From positions 124,001-188,000 of the forward strand of contig NZ_ATWH01000014.1 in the NCBI RefSeq assembly GCF_000421145.1: a stretch of DNA of 64,000 bases. Direction: 5' to 3'. Made by a program: the position numbers and the translations under genes. The notes beneath the pieces are model-generated. The model ran no database searches. It saw only the letters and a program-made list of their open reading frames with translations, and was not told the origin of the DNA. Numbering within the stretch: position 1 is the stretch's first letter; every line of letters begins with the position of its first letter. The stretch comes from Glaciibacter superstes DSM 21135 (GTDB taxonomy: Bacteria > Actinomycetota > Actinomycetes > Actinomycetales > Microbacteriaceae). This document shows positions 1 to 8,880 of this stretch, piece after piece.

Positions 1-1
1 T

Positions 2-706
2 CGCAGAGTTCTCATTCCCGGCGGGACGGGTGCAGTCGGGGAAGGTGTCGTGAGGGCCTACCTTGCCGCGGGCGCCGAGGTCGTTGTTCCCACTCGCACA
101 CCCGAGCGAGCGGAAGAGTTCCGGTCGATCCTCGGTGAGCTGGGGTCCGACAGGCTGCACCTGGTTGTTCATGACTACACGACCTTCGCCGGAGCCGACG
201 ACCTCGCCGAGCAAATGGTGTCGAACCTTGGTGGGATCGATGACGTCGTGGCGCCGATCGGCGGTTGGTGGGCAGGGAAGCGACTTTGGGAGATTGACGA
301 AGCCGATTGGACGTCAGCCTTCGTCAGCCTTGCAACGGCCCACATGGCGGTTGCCCGGGCCGTCATTCCGCGCCTCATTCGAGGCGGCAGTTATACGGTG
401 ATCGTCGGCGCTTCGGCATCGTGGCCGGTCCCCTCCAGTGGGCTGGTGAGCATGGAGCAGTCTGCGGTCTTGATGATGCAGCAGGTCCTTGTCGCAGAAT
501 TGGAGGGATCGCACCGGGCGTTCGCACTCGTGCTCGGCCCCGTGAGCACACGTTCTGTCGCCGGCGAGCCCGACTGGGTTACGTCCGCACAAGTCGGGAC
601 CATTGCCGTTGGCCTCGCGGCGGACGCATCCCGACCCGGTGACGTGATTCGCCTAACGACACCGGACGACATCGCTGCGGCTCTCACCTTGGCGGAGTTC
701 TCATGA
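2..706 (+). CDS. SDR-like NAD(P)-binding protein, 5' end outside the window
   Basis: The reading frame is open to the first base of the window. It shows a Rossmann dinucleotide-binding motif (GGTGAVGEG) before the first internal GTG at 50, so the true start lies upstream. The body fits the short-chain dehydrogenase/reductase fold: strand-turn-helix repeats, then a Ser-rich strand (VGASASW) where SDRs carry the catalytic serine. The usual YxxxK pair is not visible at the expected distance; the region reads SGLVSMEQSA. The protein may therefore bind a nucleotide without normal SDR catalysis. Its stop overlaps the next ATG by 4 nt (ATGA), so the two genes are probably translationally coupled. 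Substrate unknown. Confidence 0.8.
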   Translation, partial: RRVLIPGGTGAVGEGVVRAYLAAGAEVVVPTRTPERAEEFRSILGELGSDRLHLVVHDYTTFAGADDLAEQMVSNLGGIDDVVAPIGGWWAGKRLWEIDEADWTSAFVSLATAHMAVARAVIPRLIRGGSYTVIVGASASWPVPSSGLVSMEQSAVLMMQQVLVAELEGSHRAFALVLGPVSTRSVAGEPDWVTSAQVGTIAVGLAADASRPGDVIRLTTPDDIAAALTLAEFS

Positions 707-1068
707 CCGCGCGAGAGCAGGCCACAGTGTCGGTGTTCGTCGTCACCAACCAGATGCAGGCCCAGCCTGGTCGGCAGAAGGAGCTGGTAGCCCTCCTTCG
801 TCGGTTCGCGACGACAATGCACGCCGAACCTGGAGGTGTTCACTACTCTGTCCACCGCCCGATCGGAGACGATTCCGGGCCGCTGACAGTCATCCAGGCC
901 TATGCCTCAGTCAAGGCGTTCCAAGACCACGGAGACTGGATGAGAACCCGTGTGCCCGAACTGGCCTCGCTCCTCGCCGCGGCCCCGACCCCTCCCGTCT
1001 TGTTGGAGCAAGTTGCACTCAGCGGACACGTCCGCGAGACCTTTGGTATCCAGTTATTGGGGGTGTAG
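703..1068 (+). CDS. Antibiotic biosynthesis monooxygenase (ABM) domain protein
   Basis: A 121-residue protein matching the small ABM ferredoxin-like fold: an N-terminal strand (VFVVTNQMQAQPGR), helix ELVALLRRFATTM, then the family's 'EPGGVHYSVHR' strand and a second half with FQDHGDWMRTRV. Such proteins act as cofactor-free monooxygenases or as small detoxifying or signalling domains. It overlaps the upstream SDR-like gene by 4 nt, so the pair probably acts on one substrate. About 130 nt without a gene separate it from the following ABC operon. The specific reaction cannot be read from the sequence. Confidence 0.75.
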   Translation: MTAREQATVSVFVVTNQMQAQPGRQKELVALLRRFATTMHAEPGGVHYSVHRPIGDDSGPLTVIQAYASVKAFQDHGDWMRTRVPELASLLAAAPTPPVLLEQVALSGHVRETFGIQLLGV

Positions 1069-1202
1069 CTGAGCCTGAGGGCCCTACCGCCCTGTTCCGG
1101 TGGAGTGCCTCCGTGAAGAGACTGGGAAATGCAGCACGCGCCGTTAGCTACCAATAGGCTGTTCGAAGCGACAGCTTTTACGCAGCAGCAGAGGGGACGC
1201 GG

Positions 1203-2105
1203 ATGCCAACGGGCGCTGTCATCGAGTTTACCAACATCACCAAAACGTTCGGCCACGTGAACGCGGTCAACGACCTGTCGTTCACAGTGGAGCCCGGACG
1301 AGTCACCGGCTTTCTCGGCCCGAACGGCGCAGGGAAGACCACCACCCTCCGCATGCTGCTCGGCCTGGTCGCGCCGACCAGCGGAACGGCCACCTTCGGC
1401 GGCATCCGTTATCGCGACCTGCCGCAGCCGCTGTCTACCGTTGGCGCTGCACTCGAGGCGGCCAGCTTCCACCCCGGTCGAACAGCCCGCAACCACCTCG
1501 GAATCTATGCGATCGCCGCTGGGCTCCCCGCGGAGCGGGTCACCGATGTGCTGCGAAAAGTCGGCCTTGCCGACTACGCCGACCGTCGCGTCGGTGGCTA
1601 CTCTCTCGGCATGCGCCAACGTCTTGGGCTCGCCTACGCGATGATCGGCGACCCAGGTGTGCTCGTTCTCGATGAGCCGATCAACGGGCTCGACCCGAAG
1701 GGCATCAAGTGGATCCGCGGTTTCCTGCGCGATATGGCCGCTGAAGGCCGCACTGTGCTGGTGAGCTCCCATCTGCTCTCCGAGGTGCAGCAGAGCGTCG
1801 ATGAGGTTGTCATCATCGCCAAGGGCTCACTCGCCCACCGCGGAACACTCGCCAGTCTCGACACGGATACCGCGCCACAGGTGATTGTCGACGGCCCGGA
1901 CCGCGACGCACTTTCTGACGCTCTCACCGCGGCCGGGGTGACGTTCTCGATCGGGCGCACCGGGCTGCTCGCCGCTGAGCCAGACCCGGCGCGGATCGGC
2001 CACATCGCCTTCTCCGCCGGAGTGGAGATCAGCGTGCTGCACCGCCAGAAATCGGGGCTCGAAGATTCGTTCCTCGCCCTCGTCGGCGGGGGTGATTCAC
2101 TGTGA
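1203..2105 (+). CDS. ABC transporter ATP-binding protein
   Basis: 300 residues. Walker A GPNGAGKTTT lies near residue 39, the signature is YSLGMRQRLGLA, Walker B plus D-loop is VLVLDEPINGLDP and the H-loop is SSHLLSEV. The layout is that of ABC-2-type exporters (CcmA/BcrA-like), with a C-terminal extension after about residue 215. ATP hydrolysis would drive the permease encoded immediately downstream, whose GTG overlaps this stop (GTGA). The substrate is unknown; relatives export antibiotics, lipids or peptides. The ATG at 1203 follows a GAGGGG stretch that can serve as ribosome-binding site. Confidence 0.9.
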   Translation: MPTGAVIEFTNITKTFGHVNAVNDLSFTVEPGRVTGFLGPNGAGKTTTLRMLLGLVAPTSGTATFGGIRYRDLPQPLSTVGAALEAASFHPGRTARNHLGIYAIAAGLPAERVTDVLRKVGLADYADRRVGGYSLGMRQRLGLAYAMIGDPGVLVLDEPINGLDPKGIKWIRGFLRDMAAEGRTVLVSSHLLSEVQQSVDEVVIIAKGSLAHRGTLASLDTDTAPQVIVDGPDRDALSDALTAAGVTFSIGRTGLLAAEPDPARIGHIAFSAGVEISVLHRQKSGLEDSFLALVGGGDSL

Positions 2106-2938
2106 ACCGCTTCCCCCGCGCCGTCGCGGCCGAGTTCGCGAAGCTCACCACCACCCGCATGTGGTGGATCCTCGCCCTGGTGCTCTTTGGCTACATCACG
2201 CTTCTGGCCGGCGGCCTCGGCGCGCTGTTCGGTGGCCTCCAGAGCGGCGCGATCGACCCGAGCTCTGGTGGGGCAGGCGGAGGCCAGGGCGGCCCGCCGA
2301 TCGACAACCTTCCCCCACTGATCTACAGCTTCGCGGCATCCGTCGGCTATGTGTTCCCTGTGCTCCTCGGGGCCCTGGCGACGACCGGCGAGTTCCGCCA
2401 CCAGACGCTGACACCGACGTTCCTGGCCAACCCGAAGCGCGGCGGTGTTCTCGGCGCGAAAACCGTCACGCTGTTCGTCGCCGGCGCGGTCTTCGGCGTT
2501 GTCGGGCTCGCCGCGTCGCTCGGCATCGGTGCGCTCGTCATGAGCGCCTTCGGGGTCGACCCGCTTCTCGGCGACAGCGAGACCTGGGCACTCGTCGGCA
2601 GGTTGATCCTCGCCATGGCACTCTGGGGCACCATCGGTGTCGGCCTCGGTGTCCTGGTGCCGAGCCAGGTCGCCTCGATCGTGATCGTGCTCGCGTTCAC
2701 CCAGTTCGTCGAGCCACTGCTTCGCTTCGCCTCGATGTTCACAGAGGCAACGGCCGGGATGGGCAAGTTCCTCCCCGGCGCGGCATCCGACGCCCTGGTC
2801 GGTGCGAGCTTCTTTACCCTCACCAGCCCGACCGGATCGACGCTCGACTGGTGGCAGGGCGGGCTCGTGCTCCTCGCCTATGCGATCGTGGCCACCATCG
2901 GCGGCTACTTCGTCAGCTGGAAGCGCGACGTCACCTGA
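2102..2938 (+). CDS. ABC-2 type transporter permease
   Basis: 278 residues beginning at a GTG that overlaps the ATPase stop. It has about six hydrophobic segments: one near the N-terminus (WWILALVLFGYITLLAGG), then YVFPVLLGALATTGEF, an Ala/Gly-rich helix, LILAMALWGTIGVGLGVL, IVIVLAFTQFV and a C-terminal helix ending in a Lys/Arg tail. 'TTGEFRHQTLTPTFLANPKR' is the cytoplasmic loop typical of ABC-2 permeases of this group. It probably forms a membrane dimer with the preceding ATPase. Substrate unknown. Confidence 0.88.
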   Translation: MNRFPRAVAAEFAKLTTTRMWWILALVLFGYITLLAGGLGALFGGLQSGAIDPSSGGAGGGQGGPPIDNLPPLIYSFAASVGYVFPVLLGALATTGEFRHQTLTPTFLANPKRGGVLGAKTVTLFVAGAVFGVVGLAASLGIGALVMSAFGVDPLLGDSETWALVGRLILAMALWGTIGVGLGVLVPSQVASIVIVLAFTQFVEPLLRFASMFTEATAGMGKFLPGAASDALVGASFFTLTSPTGSTLDWWQGGLVLLAYAIVATIGGYFVSWKRDVT

Positions 2939-2969
2939 CACGCACGGGGTTCGTGCGTAGGCTCGGGGC

Positions 2970-3986
2970 ATGGGTGCAGAAACGACGTTCAGGGCCATCG
3001 TCATCGACAAGACGACGGATGCCGATGGCCACGACACGCAGGGCGCGGCACTCCGTGTCGTCGATGACACCTTCCTCATGCCCGGCGATGTCACCATCGC
3101 GGTGGAGTACTCCAGCCTGAACTTCAAGGACGGCATGGCGGTTTCCGGAAAGCCGGGCGTCGCCAGGGTGTGGCCACTGATCGCCGGCATCGACCTGGCC
3201 GGTGTTGTCGAGTCGAGCGCGGACTCGCGGTGGACACCAGGCGACGAGGTGATCCTGAATGGGTCGGGTATCGGGGAGAATCATCATGGCGGCTTTGCGG
3301 AGCGTGCGCGCGTCTCCGGTGCGGCGCTGGTGCGGCGGCCGACCGGGATCAGCGCCGCCCAGTCCGCCGCGATCGGCACGGCAGGGTTCACCGCCATGCT
3401 CGCGATGCTCGCGCTTGAACGTGGCGGGGTGACGCCGGGTTCGGGCGATGTGTTGGTCACCGGCGCTGCAGGCGGTCTAGGTTCTGTGGCGATCGCAGTG
3501 CTGTCTGCACACGGATACCGTGTGGTCGCCTCCACCGGGCGGGTGGACGAGCTTGGCGACTACCTTCGCGAACTGGGCGCGGCCGACGTGATCGAACGTG
3601 ACACCTTCGGCGAACCGGGAAAGCCGTTGCAGAGCCAGCGCTGGGCTGGCGCGATCGACTCGGTCGGGAGCGTGACCCTGGCCAACGTGCTCGCACAGAC
3701 GCAGTACGGGGGCGTCGTCGCATCCTGCGGCCTCGCCCAGGGCGCAGACCTTCCCACGACGGTGGTGCCGTTCATCCTGCGCGCTGTGAGCCTGATCGGC
3801 ATCAATTCGGTCGAAGCTCCTCTGTCGCTGCGTGAGGAGGCCTGGCGAAGACTGGCCACTGACCTCGATCTCGGGCTGCTCGACGGGATGACCACAATGA
3901 TTCCGCTGGAGGGCGTCTTGGCTGCGGCCGGCGACATCCTTGACGGAAAACTGCACGGTCGGACCGTGGTTGACGTGCGCGCCTGA
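2970..3986 (+). CDS. Acrylyl-CoA reductase / YhdH-YhfP-type MDR oxidoreductase
   Basis: 338 residues of the zinc-free medium-chain dehydrogenase/reductase superfamily. The N-terminal GroES-like domain contains YSSLNFKDGMAVSGKPGV, characteristic of AcuI/YhdH proteins. The NADPH-binding motif is TGAAGGLGSVAIAVL near residue 163. The C-terminus has the family's QTQYGGVVASCGLAQG and PFILRAVSLIGINSV segments. Family members reduce acrylyl-CoA to propionyl-CoA or reduce related enones with NADPH. It is monocistronic, about 30 nt after the ABC permease. Family assignment is strong; the physiological substrate is inferred. Confidence 0.88.
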   Translation: MGAETTFRAIVIDKTTDADGHDTQGAALRVVDDTFLMPGDVTIAVEYSSLNFKDGMAVSGKPGVARVWPLIAGIDLAGVVESSADSRWTPGDEVILNGSGIGENHHGGFAERARVSGAALVRRPTGISAAQSAAIGTAGFTAMLAMLALERGGVTPGSGDVLVTGAAGGLGSVAIAVLSAHGYRVVASTGRVDELGDYLRELGAADVIERDTFGEPGKPLQSQRWAGAIDSVGSVTLANVLAQTQYGGVVASCGLAQGADLPTTVVPFILRAVSLIGINSVEAPLSLREEAWRRLATDLDLGLLDGMTTMIPLEGVLAAAGDILDGKLHGRTVVDVRA

Positions 3987-4045
3987 CGCGCGGTGCGCAC
4001 GGGTTGGGTGGGGTTGCGGGCCCGTCGCGGCCGTAAGCTGCAGTC

Positions 4046-4426
4046 ATGGCCATTGTCACGTCCGTGTTTGTCGCCCTCGCAGCCGTGCTGCACGTCTACA
4101 TCTTCCTGATGGAGAGCGTCTGGTGGACGCGTCCGTCGACCTGGAAACGCTTCGGCGTTGCCAGCCAGGAGGCCGCAGACACCACACGGCCGATGGCCTA
4201 CAACCAGGGCTTTTACAATCTCTTTCTCGGTGTCGGCGCGGCCATCGGGCTGGTTCTCTTCTTCGCCGGGCAGCCAGCAGCGGGTGCGGCACTGGTGCTC
4301 TTCTGCACCGCAGCGATGACGCTGGCGGCCGTAGTGCTCACGACGACCGGTTCCGGCTACCTGAAGCCGGCGCTTGTGCAGGGCACACTGCCGCTGATCG
4401 GCTTTGTGCTGTTCCTGTTCGCCTGA
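4046..4426 (+). CDS. DUF1304 family membrane protein
   Basis: 126 residues with four predicted membrane helices: an N-terminal one (IVTSVFVALAAVLHVYIFLM), a central pair (LGVGAAIGLVLFFAG and AAGAALVLFCTAAMTLAAVVL) and a C-terminal one (PLIGFVLFLFA). The N-terminal 'HVYIFLMESVWW' and central 'NQGFYNLFLG' segments are hallmarks of DUF1304. No biochemical role is established for the family. It stands alone between a plus-strand reductase and a convergent LysR gene. Confidence 0.85.
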   Translation: MAIVTSVFVALAAVLHVYIFLMESVWWTRPSTWKRFGVASQEAADTTRPMAYNQGFYNLFLGVGAAIGLVLFFAGQPAAGAALVLFCTAAMTLAAVVLTTTGSGYLKPALVQGTLPLIGFVLFLFA

Positions 4427-4487
4427 GACGTCTCAGCGGGGGGCGCTGGCGTCACCAGCCAGGAGCGCGGAGCCATGGGCAGCTGCA

Positions 4488-5390
4488 CTACCCGAGTTGG
4501 CCGGCCACAGCGGGCGGCAGGGGCAGACCGCTTTTCTGGAGGTCGGTGATGAACTGGGCGACGACCGGTTCAGGCTGGGCTCGCGTGACCGCGCTGAGAG
4601 GGCGGACCCATCGAGGTGAGAATGAGCGGACTCGGCCGGGAAACTCCGCCGCGATCGCTCCGACCGGGCAAATGGCCACGCCAAGTCCCGCGGCCGCGAG
4701 TTGAGGAGCTGTGGTGGTGACGGTGGTTCGCATCGCCGTTTGGGGCCGAACTCCAGCCTTAGCGAGCGTTTGCTCGATCCATGCACCGAGGTCGTTCTCG
4801 GGTGCGTATTGCACGAGAGGACGGCCATCCACGTCGCTGAGGGTGATCGTATCTTTATCAACAAGAGGGTATCCGTGATGCAACGCCAGCACGATCTCTT
4901 CCTCGGCAACGATGGTGCCATTGAGGCGGTGCGGAGCGATCTCGGGAATGACCGCGACGTCGACCTCATCCGCCTCGACCCAGTGGAGTAGGTCCTCCGT
5001 AGACGCGGATTCCCGGAGAGTGATGAAGACGTCCGGATACTGGACGTGCCATCGGCCGATGACCGGAGTCAAAAGGGCGACAGTGAGGCTTTCTGAGCTG
5101 GCGATTCGGATGAGCTTGTTTGCGGAAGCCGCCGCTTCCCGGGCGGAACGCACTGTGGATGCCGCGGCGTCCACCGCGCGTCGGGCATCGGTGAGGGCCG
5201 CGCGACCGGCTGGGGTCAACCTGACGCCTCGTGGCTCGCGTGTGACGAGGGGTATTCCTACCTCGTGCTCGAGAGCGGAGATGTGGTGAGACACCACTGG
5301 TTGTGACAGGAACAGCAACCGGGCAGCTTCCGTGATCGACCCCGAATCGGCGGCGGCCACGAAACATTCCAGAGCGCGGAGACTAGCCAT
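4488..5390 (-). CDS. LysR-family transcriptional regulator
   Basis: 300 residues. The N-terminal winged helix-turn-helix reads SLRALECFVAAADSGSITEAARLLFLSQPVVSHHISALE, and a periplasmic-binding-like effector domain follows from about residue 90. LysR proteins usually activate a divergent neighbour in response to a small ligand. Here the divergent partners are an MFS transporter and two NAD(P)-binding proteins starting at 5531, which are the likely targets. The 140-nt spacer carries AT-rich LysR-like sequence (around 5395-5430). Confidence 0.9.
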   Translation of the reverse strand: MASLRALECFVAAADSGSITEAARLLFLSQPVVSHHISALEHEVGIPLVTREPRGVRLTPAGRAALTDARRAVDAAASTVRSAREAAASANKLIRIASSESLTVALLTPVIGRWHVQYPDVFITLRESASTEDLLHWVEADEVDVAVIPEIAPHRLNGTIVAEEEIVLALHHGYPLVDKDTITLSDVDGRPLVQYAPENDLGAWIEQTLAKAGVRPQTAMRTTVTTTAPQLAAAGLGVAICPVGAIAAEFPGRVRSFSPRWVRPLSAVTRAQPEPVVAQFITDLQKSGLPLPPAVAGQLG

Positions 5391-5530
5391 TCAATAATGC
5401 TATCGCAGGTCATCAAACTATCGATGTGATTGAGGGAATGGGAGACGAGCGTTCTGCGCTGACTCCATCGGGCTGCTGGCTCAGCGATATCCCATCGGGT
5501 TGTCGACGTGCACTAACGGAGGTTGATTTC
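5391..5530. promoter_or_regulatory. Divergent promoter region, LysR and MFS genes
   Basis: The spacer between the divergent LysR gene and the MFS start holds an AT-rich segment (5395-5430) with ATCGAT and ATAATGC elements, plausible as a LysR binding region plus -10 sequence. A clear Shine-Dalgarno GGAGG at about 5519-5523 precedes ATG 5531. This favours 5531 over the in-frame upstream start at 5426. The operator assignment is an inference from gene arrangement. Confidence 0.45.
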
Positions 5531-6733
5531 ATGACGGCGACGACGACTGATCAGAAAGCGCCTGGTCGAGCAGAGCGGGGGAAGCTCCCCCTAGCGGGGC
5601 TTCTTGCTCTGTTCACTGCCGGTTTTTTGGGCATCTTGAATGAGACGATTCCGGCTGGTCTCCTCCCGGAGATGGCGAGAGGGTTGGGGGTGTCGGAGTC
5701 GGCAGCGGGCCAATCGATAACCATCTACGCCCTCGCAACGGCACTGACAGCGATTCCGCTCAACGTCGTTCTTCGGACCTGGGGGCGACGGACCGTCCTG
5801 GTGTTGGCGCTGCTGACGTTCGTTGCCGCGAACGCCGTGTCGGCCTTCACGGACAGCTTCGTCTTGCTTCTCGTCGTCCGATTTGTGGCAGGAGTCGGAG
5901 CAGGTCTTATTTGGTCCAACCTCGGCGGTTATGCGGCACGTCTGGTTGCGCCTCACCTCCAAGGAAAGGCCATCACGATTGCGATGGCCGGGACGCCCAT
6001 CGCTCTGGCCCTCGGGCTCCCGGCCGGGACGATCCTCGGAGGCGTTGCAGGATGGCATGCCGCTTTTGGGGCTGTTGCTGCCGTGGGGGCTCTCCTCCTT
6101 GTGTGGGCCTTCGTCGCTCTTCCCAACGTAAAGGGACAGGGTGATGGTGACCATGTGCCGTTCCGAACCATCCTCCGGACTCCCGGGGTCGCGGTCATTC
6201 TTTGGGTAGGCGCAGGCTTCATGGTTGCGCACAACATGGTCTACACCTACATCGGACCATTGGCGATCGCTGCGGGCCTCGGTGACCTCATCCAGTGGGT
6301 GCTGCTCGTGTTCGGCGTGGCTGCCCTTGTGAGCATCTGGTTGACCGGAGCATTCGTCGACCCGCACCACCGGAAGCTGATTCTTTTGAGCACCACAGTC
6401 CTTGGCACCGGTGCCCTGATCCTTGGTTTCGCCACTTTTAGCCCAGTCCTTCTCTATGTGGGGGTGGCTGTCTGGGGGTTTGGCTTCGGGGGGTCCGCGA
6501 CCCTGTTCATCACCGCCGGTATGCGAGCTGCCGGCACCAATGCTGTCCAGTCCCTCCTCGTGACCGTCTTCAACATCAGCATCGCGCTCGGCGGAATCAT
6601 GGGCGGGCTACTCCTCGCCGGGTTCGGAGCAATGATCATCCCCTGGGTAGCAGTGGCGATCATGATCCCCACATCCATCATGACCTTCCAGGGACGCCGC
6701 CACGCCTTCCCGCGGTGGCCCGCCCTGCTCTGA
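5531..6733 (+). CDS. MFS transporter (AraJ/drug-efflux type)
   Basis: About 400 residues and twelve predicted membrane helices. The first is LAGLLALFTAGFLGILNETI; the MFS loop 2-3 motif region reads LRTWGRRTVLVLAL and the helix-5 region has GTPIALALGLPAGTILGG, typical of proton-driven efflux (DHA1) transporters. The start is placed at ATG 5531 because of the GGAGG upstream; the longer frame to 5426 lacks a ribosome-binding site and would add a non-membrane tail. It leads a three-gene set with an epimerase-like protein (6778) and a small NADP-binding protein (7761), divergent from LysR. Substrate unknown. Confidence 0.88.
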   Translation: MTATTTDQKAPGRAERGKLPLAGLLALFTAGFLGILNETIPAGLLPEMARGLGVSESAAGQSITIYALATALTAIPLNVVLRTWGRRTVLVLALLTFVAANAVSAFTDSFVLLLVVRFVAGVGAGLIWSNLGGYAARLVAPHLQGKAITIAMAGTPIALALGLPAGTILGGVAGWHAAFGAVAAVGALLLVWAFVALPNVKGQGDGDHVPFRTILRTPGVAVILWVGAGFMVAHNMVYTYIGPLAIAAGLGDLIQWVLLVFGVAALVSIWLTGAFVDPHHRKLILLSTTVLGTGALILGFATFSPVLLYVGVAVWGFGFGGSATLFITAGMRAAGTNAVQSLLVTVFNISIALGGIMGGLLLAGFGAMIIPWVAVAIMIPTSIMTFQGRRHAFPRWPALL

Positions 6734-6777
6734 CGCCCCCATTTCCTGCTCAACAGTTTTTATTGAAGGAGAACGTT

Positions 6778-7710
6778 TTGTCGAATGCATTTGTCACTGG
6801 TGGGTCCGGATTCATCGGCCGTGTCCTCGTCCGCAGGCTCATCGCCGAGGGACATTCCGTCACGGTCCTCGTACGGAGCGACGCATCCGCCGACACCGTC
6901 ACGGGCCTCGGCGCAGAGGCCGTGCGAGGTGATCTGAACGACGCCTCCACCTGGCGCGATGCCGTAATCGGCAACGACGTGCTGTTCCACTTAGCAGCAG
7001 AGACCGACATCACCGCCGACCGTGCCAGGCAGCAGCTCGTCACCGTCCAGGGAACCCAGGCCGCCGTGGACGCGGCACGTTACGCCGGGGTTCCCCGCTT
7101 CGTTCACTGCGGGAGCGAGGCCGCACTCCTCGCTGGCGACCCACTGATCGACATTGACGAAACCGCGCCTCTTCGACCGGACTCCGAGGCCGCCTATTCG
7201 GCCACCAAAGCGCAGGCGGAGCAAATCGTCCTCGACGCCAACACCGCCGAGTTCGCCACCGTCTCAATTCGCCCCCGGTTCGTCTGGGGGCCGGAGAGTT
7301 TCCTCATCGAGGGGCTTGCGCAGGCCGCGAAAGCGGGCGAGTTCGCTTGGATCGCCGGCGGGAGACACACCACCGACATCACCTTCGTCGACAACGCCGT
7401 CGAAGGTCTCATCCTCGGGTGGCACCGAGGCACACCAGGCGAGGCGTACTTCATCACCGACCAGCACCCGGTGATCCTTCGTGACTTCCTTGAGACCCAG
7501 TTCGCTCTCTACGGCGTCGATGCAGACATCCCCGATATCGACGCGGACACAGCTGCACAGGTCGTCCCGGTTCCAGCCCGATGGTTTCTCGGCCAAGAAT
7601 GCACACTACGGACCGAAAAGTCGGTCGCCGACCTCGGTTACAGCCCCATCGTCACCCACGACGCCGGCATCGAAGCAGTCCGAGTGTTCTTGTCCGCAAG
7701 CCGGGCCTAA
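6778..7710 (+). CDS. NAD-dependent epimerase/dehydratase family protein
   Basis: 310 residues in the extended-SDR family. The dinucleotide motif is TGGSGFIG at residues 6-13. A YxxxK motif occurs as YSATK, and the substrate region has RPRFVWGPES. The start is TTG 6778, eight bases after AAGGAG; the frame upstream (to 6715) would overlap the MFS gene and lacks a ribosome-binding site. Related proteins include dihydroflavonol-4-reductase-like and 3-beta-HSD-like enzymes. It is probably cotranscribed with the MFS gene and the small NADP-binding protein downstream. Substrate unknown. Confidence 0.85.
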   Translation: MSNAFVTGGSGFIGRVLVRRLIAEGHSVTVLVRSDASADTVTGLGAEAVRGDLNDASTWRDAVIGNDVLFHLAAETDITADRARQQLVTVQGTQAAVDAARYAGVPRFVHCGSEAALLAGDPLIDIDETAPLRPDSEAAYSATKAQAEQIVLDANTAEFATVSIRPRFVWGPESFLIEGLAQAAKAGEFAWIAGGRHTTDITFVDNAVEGLILGWHRGTPGEAYFITDQHPVILRDFLETQFALYGVDADIPDIDADTAAQVVPVPARWFLGQECTLRTEKSVADLGYSPIVTHDAGIEAVRVFLSASRA

Positions 7711-7760
7711 CCACGGAGACTGCACCACCAGATCATCAGATCATCACGAAAGGAACACTC

Positions 7761-8303
7761 ATGAACATCGTCACCATCGGACGTGGAAGCATTGGCGGAG
7801 GTCTCGCCGCTCTGTGGCGGAAGGCCGGGCATGACGTCACCGAGCTTGGTCGAGACGGGGGCGACGCCACCCAAGCAGACGTCATCCTCATCGCCGTCCC
7901 CGGCTCGCAGATCTCCGACGCACTCGGTAGGGTCACCGGTGTGGAGGGGAAGGTTGCCATCGACGCGACCAACATCATGCCTGTCCGCCAGGGCGACTTC
8001 CCGTCCTACGCCCACGAGGTTCAGGCTTTCACCCATGCGCCCGTCGCGAAAAGCTTCAACATGAACTTCGGTTCTCTCTTCGAGAAGGTCGCTGAGCAGC
8101 GGGTACGTCCCAGCAACTGGTACGTGGCCGATGACGGCGCCGTCGCGGTTACCGAGCAGCTCATCCGAAATGCCGGCTACGACCCCGTTCGCGTCGGGAA
8201 TCTCTCTCAAGCCCGCGATTTCGAGAACGCTGTCTGGCTTCTCATGGGCGTCCAGCCCGTCGGCGGTGTCTTCTACCGGTTCGCCGTTCCCGGCGAGCTC
8301 TAA
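7761..8303 (+). CDS. NADPH-dependent F420-reductase-like NAD(P)-binding protein
   Basis: 180 residues starting at ATG 7761 after GAAAGGA. The N-terminus MNIVTIGRGSIGGGL is an NADP-binding GxGxxG-type loop, and the body matches the small 'NADP oxidoreductase, coenzyme F420-dependent' domain (IDATNIMP and VAKSFNMNFG segments). Such proteins reduce F420 or act as short NADPH oxidoreductases. It follows the epimerase-like gene after 50 nt. That spacer contains a direct repeat, AGATCATC AGATCATC, at 7731-7746. Function beyond NAD(P) binding is uncertain. Confidence 0.75.
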   Translation: MNIVTIGRGSIGGGLAALWRKAGHDVTELGRDGGDATQADVILIAVPGSQISDALGRVTGVEGKVAIDATNIMPVRQGDFPSYAHEVQAFTHAPVAKSFNMNFGSLFEKVAEQRVRPSNWYVADDGAVAVTEQLIRNAGYDPVRVGNLSQARDFENAVWLLMGVQPVGGVFYRFAVPGEL

Positions 8304-8880
8304 TCAATCCCGCTAAGACAAGCTTCTAAGCACACTGTTGGGCGATATGAAGCCCCCCGATCGAAGCGGCGTCCGAGGCTGCGCACATACGAAGAGGACG
8401 AGTGGTGAATCAGGAGCGCCAAACTCGACACCCAGAAACGACCGTTATTGGGATGTCTGGATGCCCGCACCGAAAAGCGGTCCATACACTCGCCCCGATT
8501 CGAAACCGGCTCGAGTCCGGTGATCTTTCGGTTCGGAGTTTCGGATGGTGAGCCGATCGAGCCGGATCCGCATTGCCTCGAGTGGTCTCAATTTCGCTGG
8601 GCAGCTGTCCCGTTAGGGGAACCCTCGACGGGACGGCTCATGATGCCGGCAGAGGATCCGCGTCCGGTCCGTGTTGCCTTCGGCTGAGCCTGTCGTCGAG
8701 TCCGAAGATGCGGGGTTGAGAAAGCGTGTGTCGCCCGCGGTACTCGCCGCTGCTAGCTACGAAACTCCAGGCTAGTCCGGTCAGATGAATAGCCCGTAAC
8801 CGGATAACGATCTTCACTGTAGGCTGCTGGCGAAGTCGTACGAGCCCCGGCACTGATACGGCCGGTCAGGGTCAGCGCCG
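8304..8880. other. 577-nt stretch with no recognisable gene
   Basis: No frame of credible composition was found on either strand. The short open frames here are rich in Arg, Ser and Pro and look like noncoding translation. A segment near 8505-8525 can form a T-arm-like hairpin, but no complete tRNA could be built around it. It lies between the LysR-linked MFS set and a minus-strand methyltransferase operon, so it may be decayed sequence at an insertion or deletion boundary. Confidence 0.5.

Noticed and set aside
8440..8530. tRNA-like segment (ACCGG-CTCGAGT-CCGGT resembles a T-arm)
   Set aside because: No matching acceptor stem, D-arm or anticodon arm could be paired around it, so it is not reported as a tRNA.
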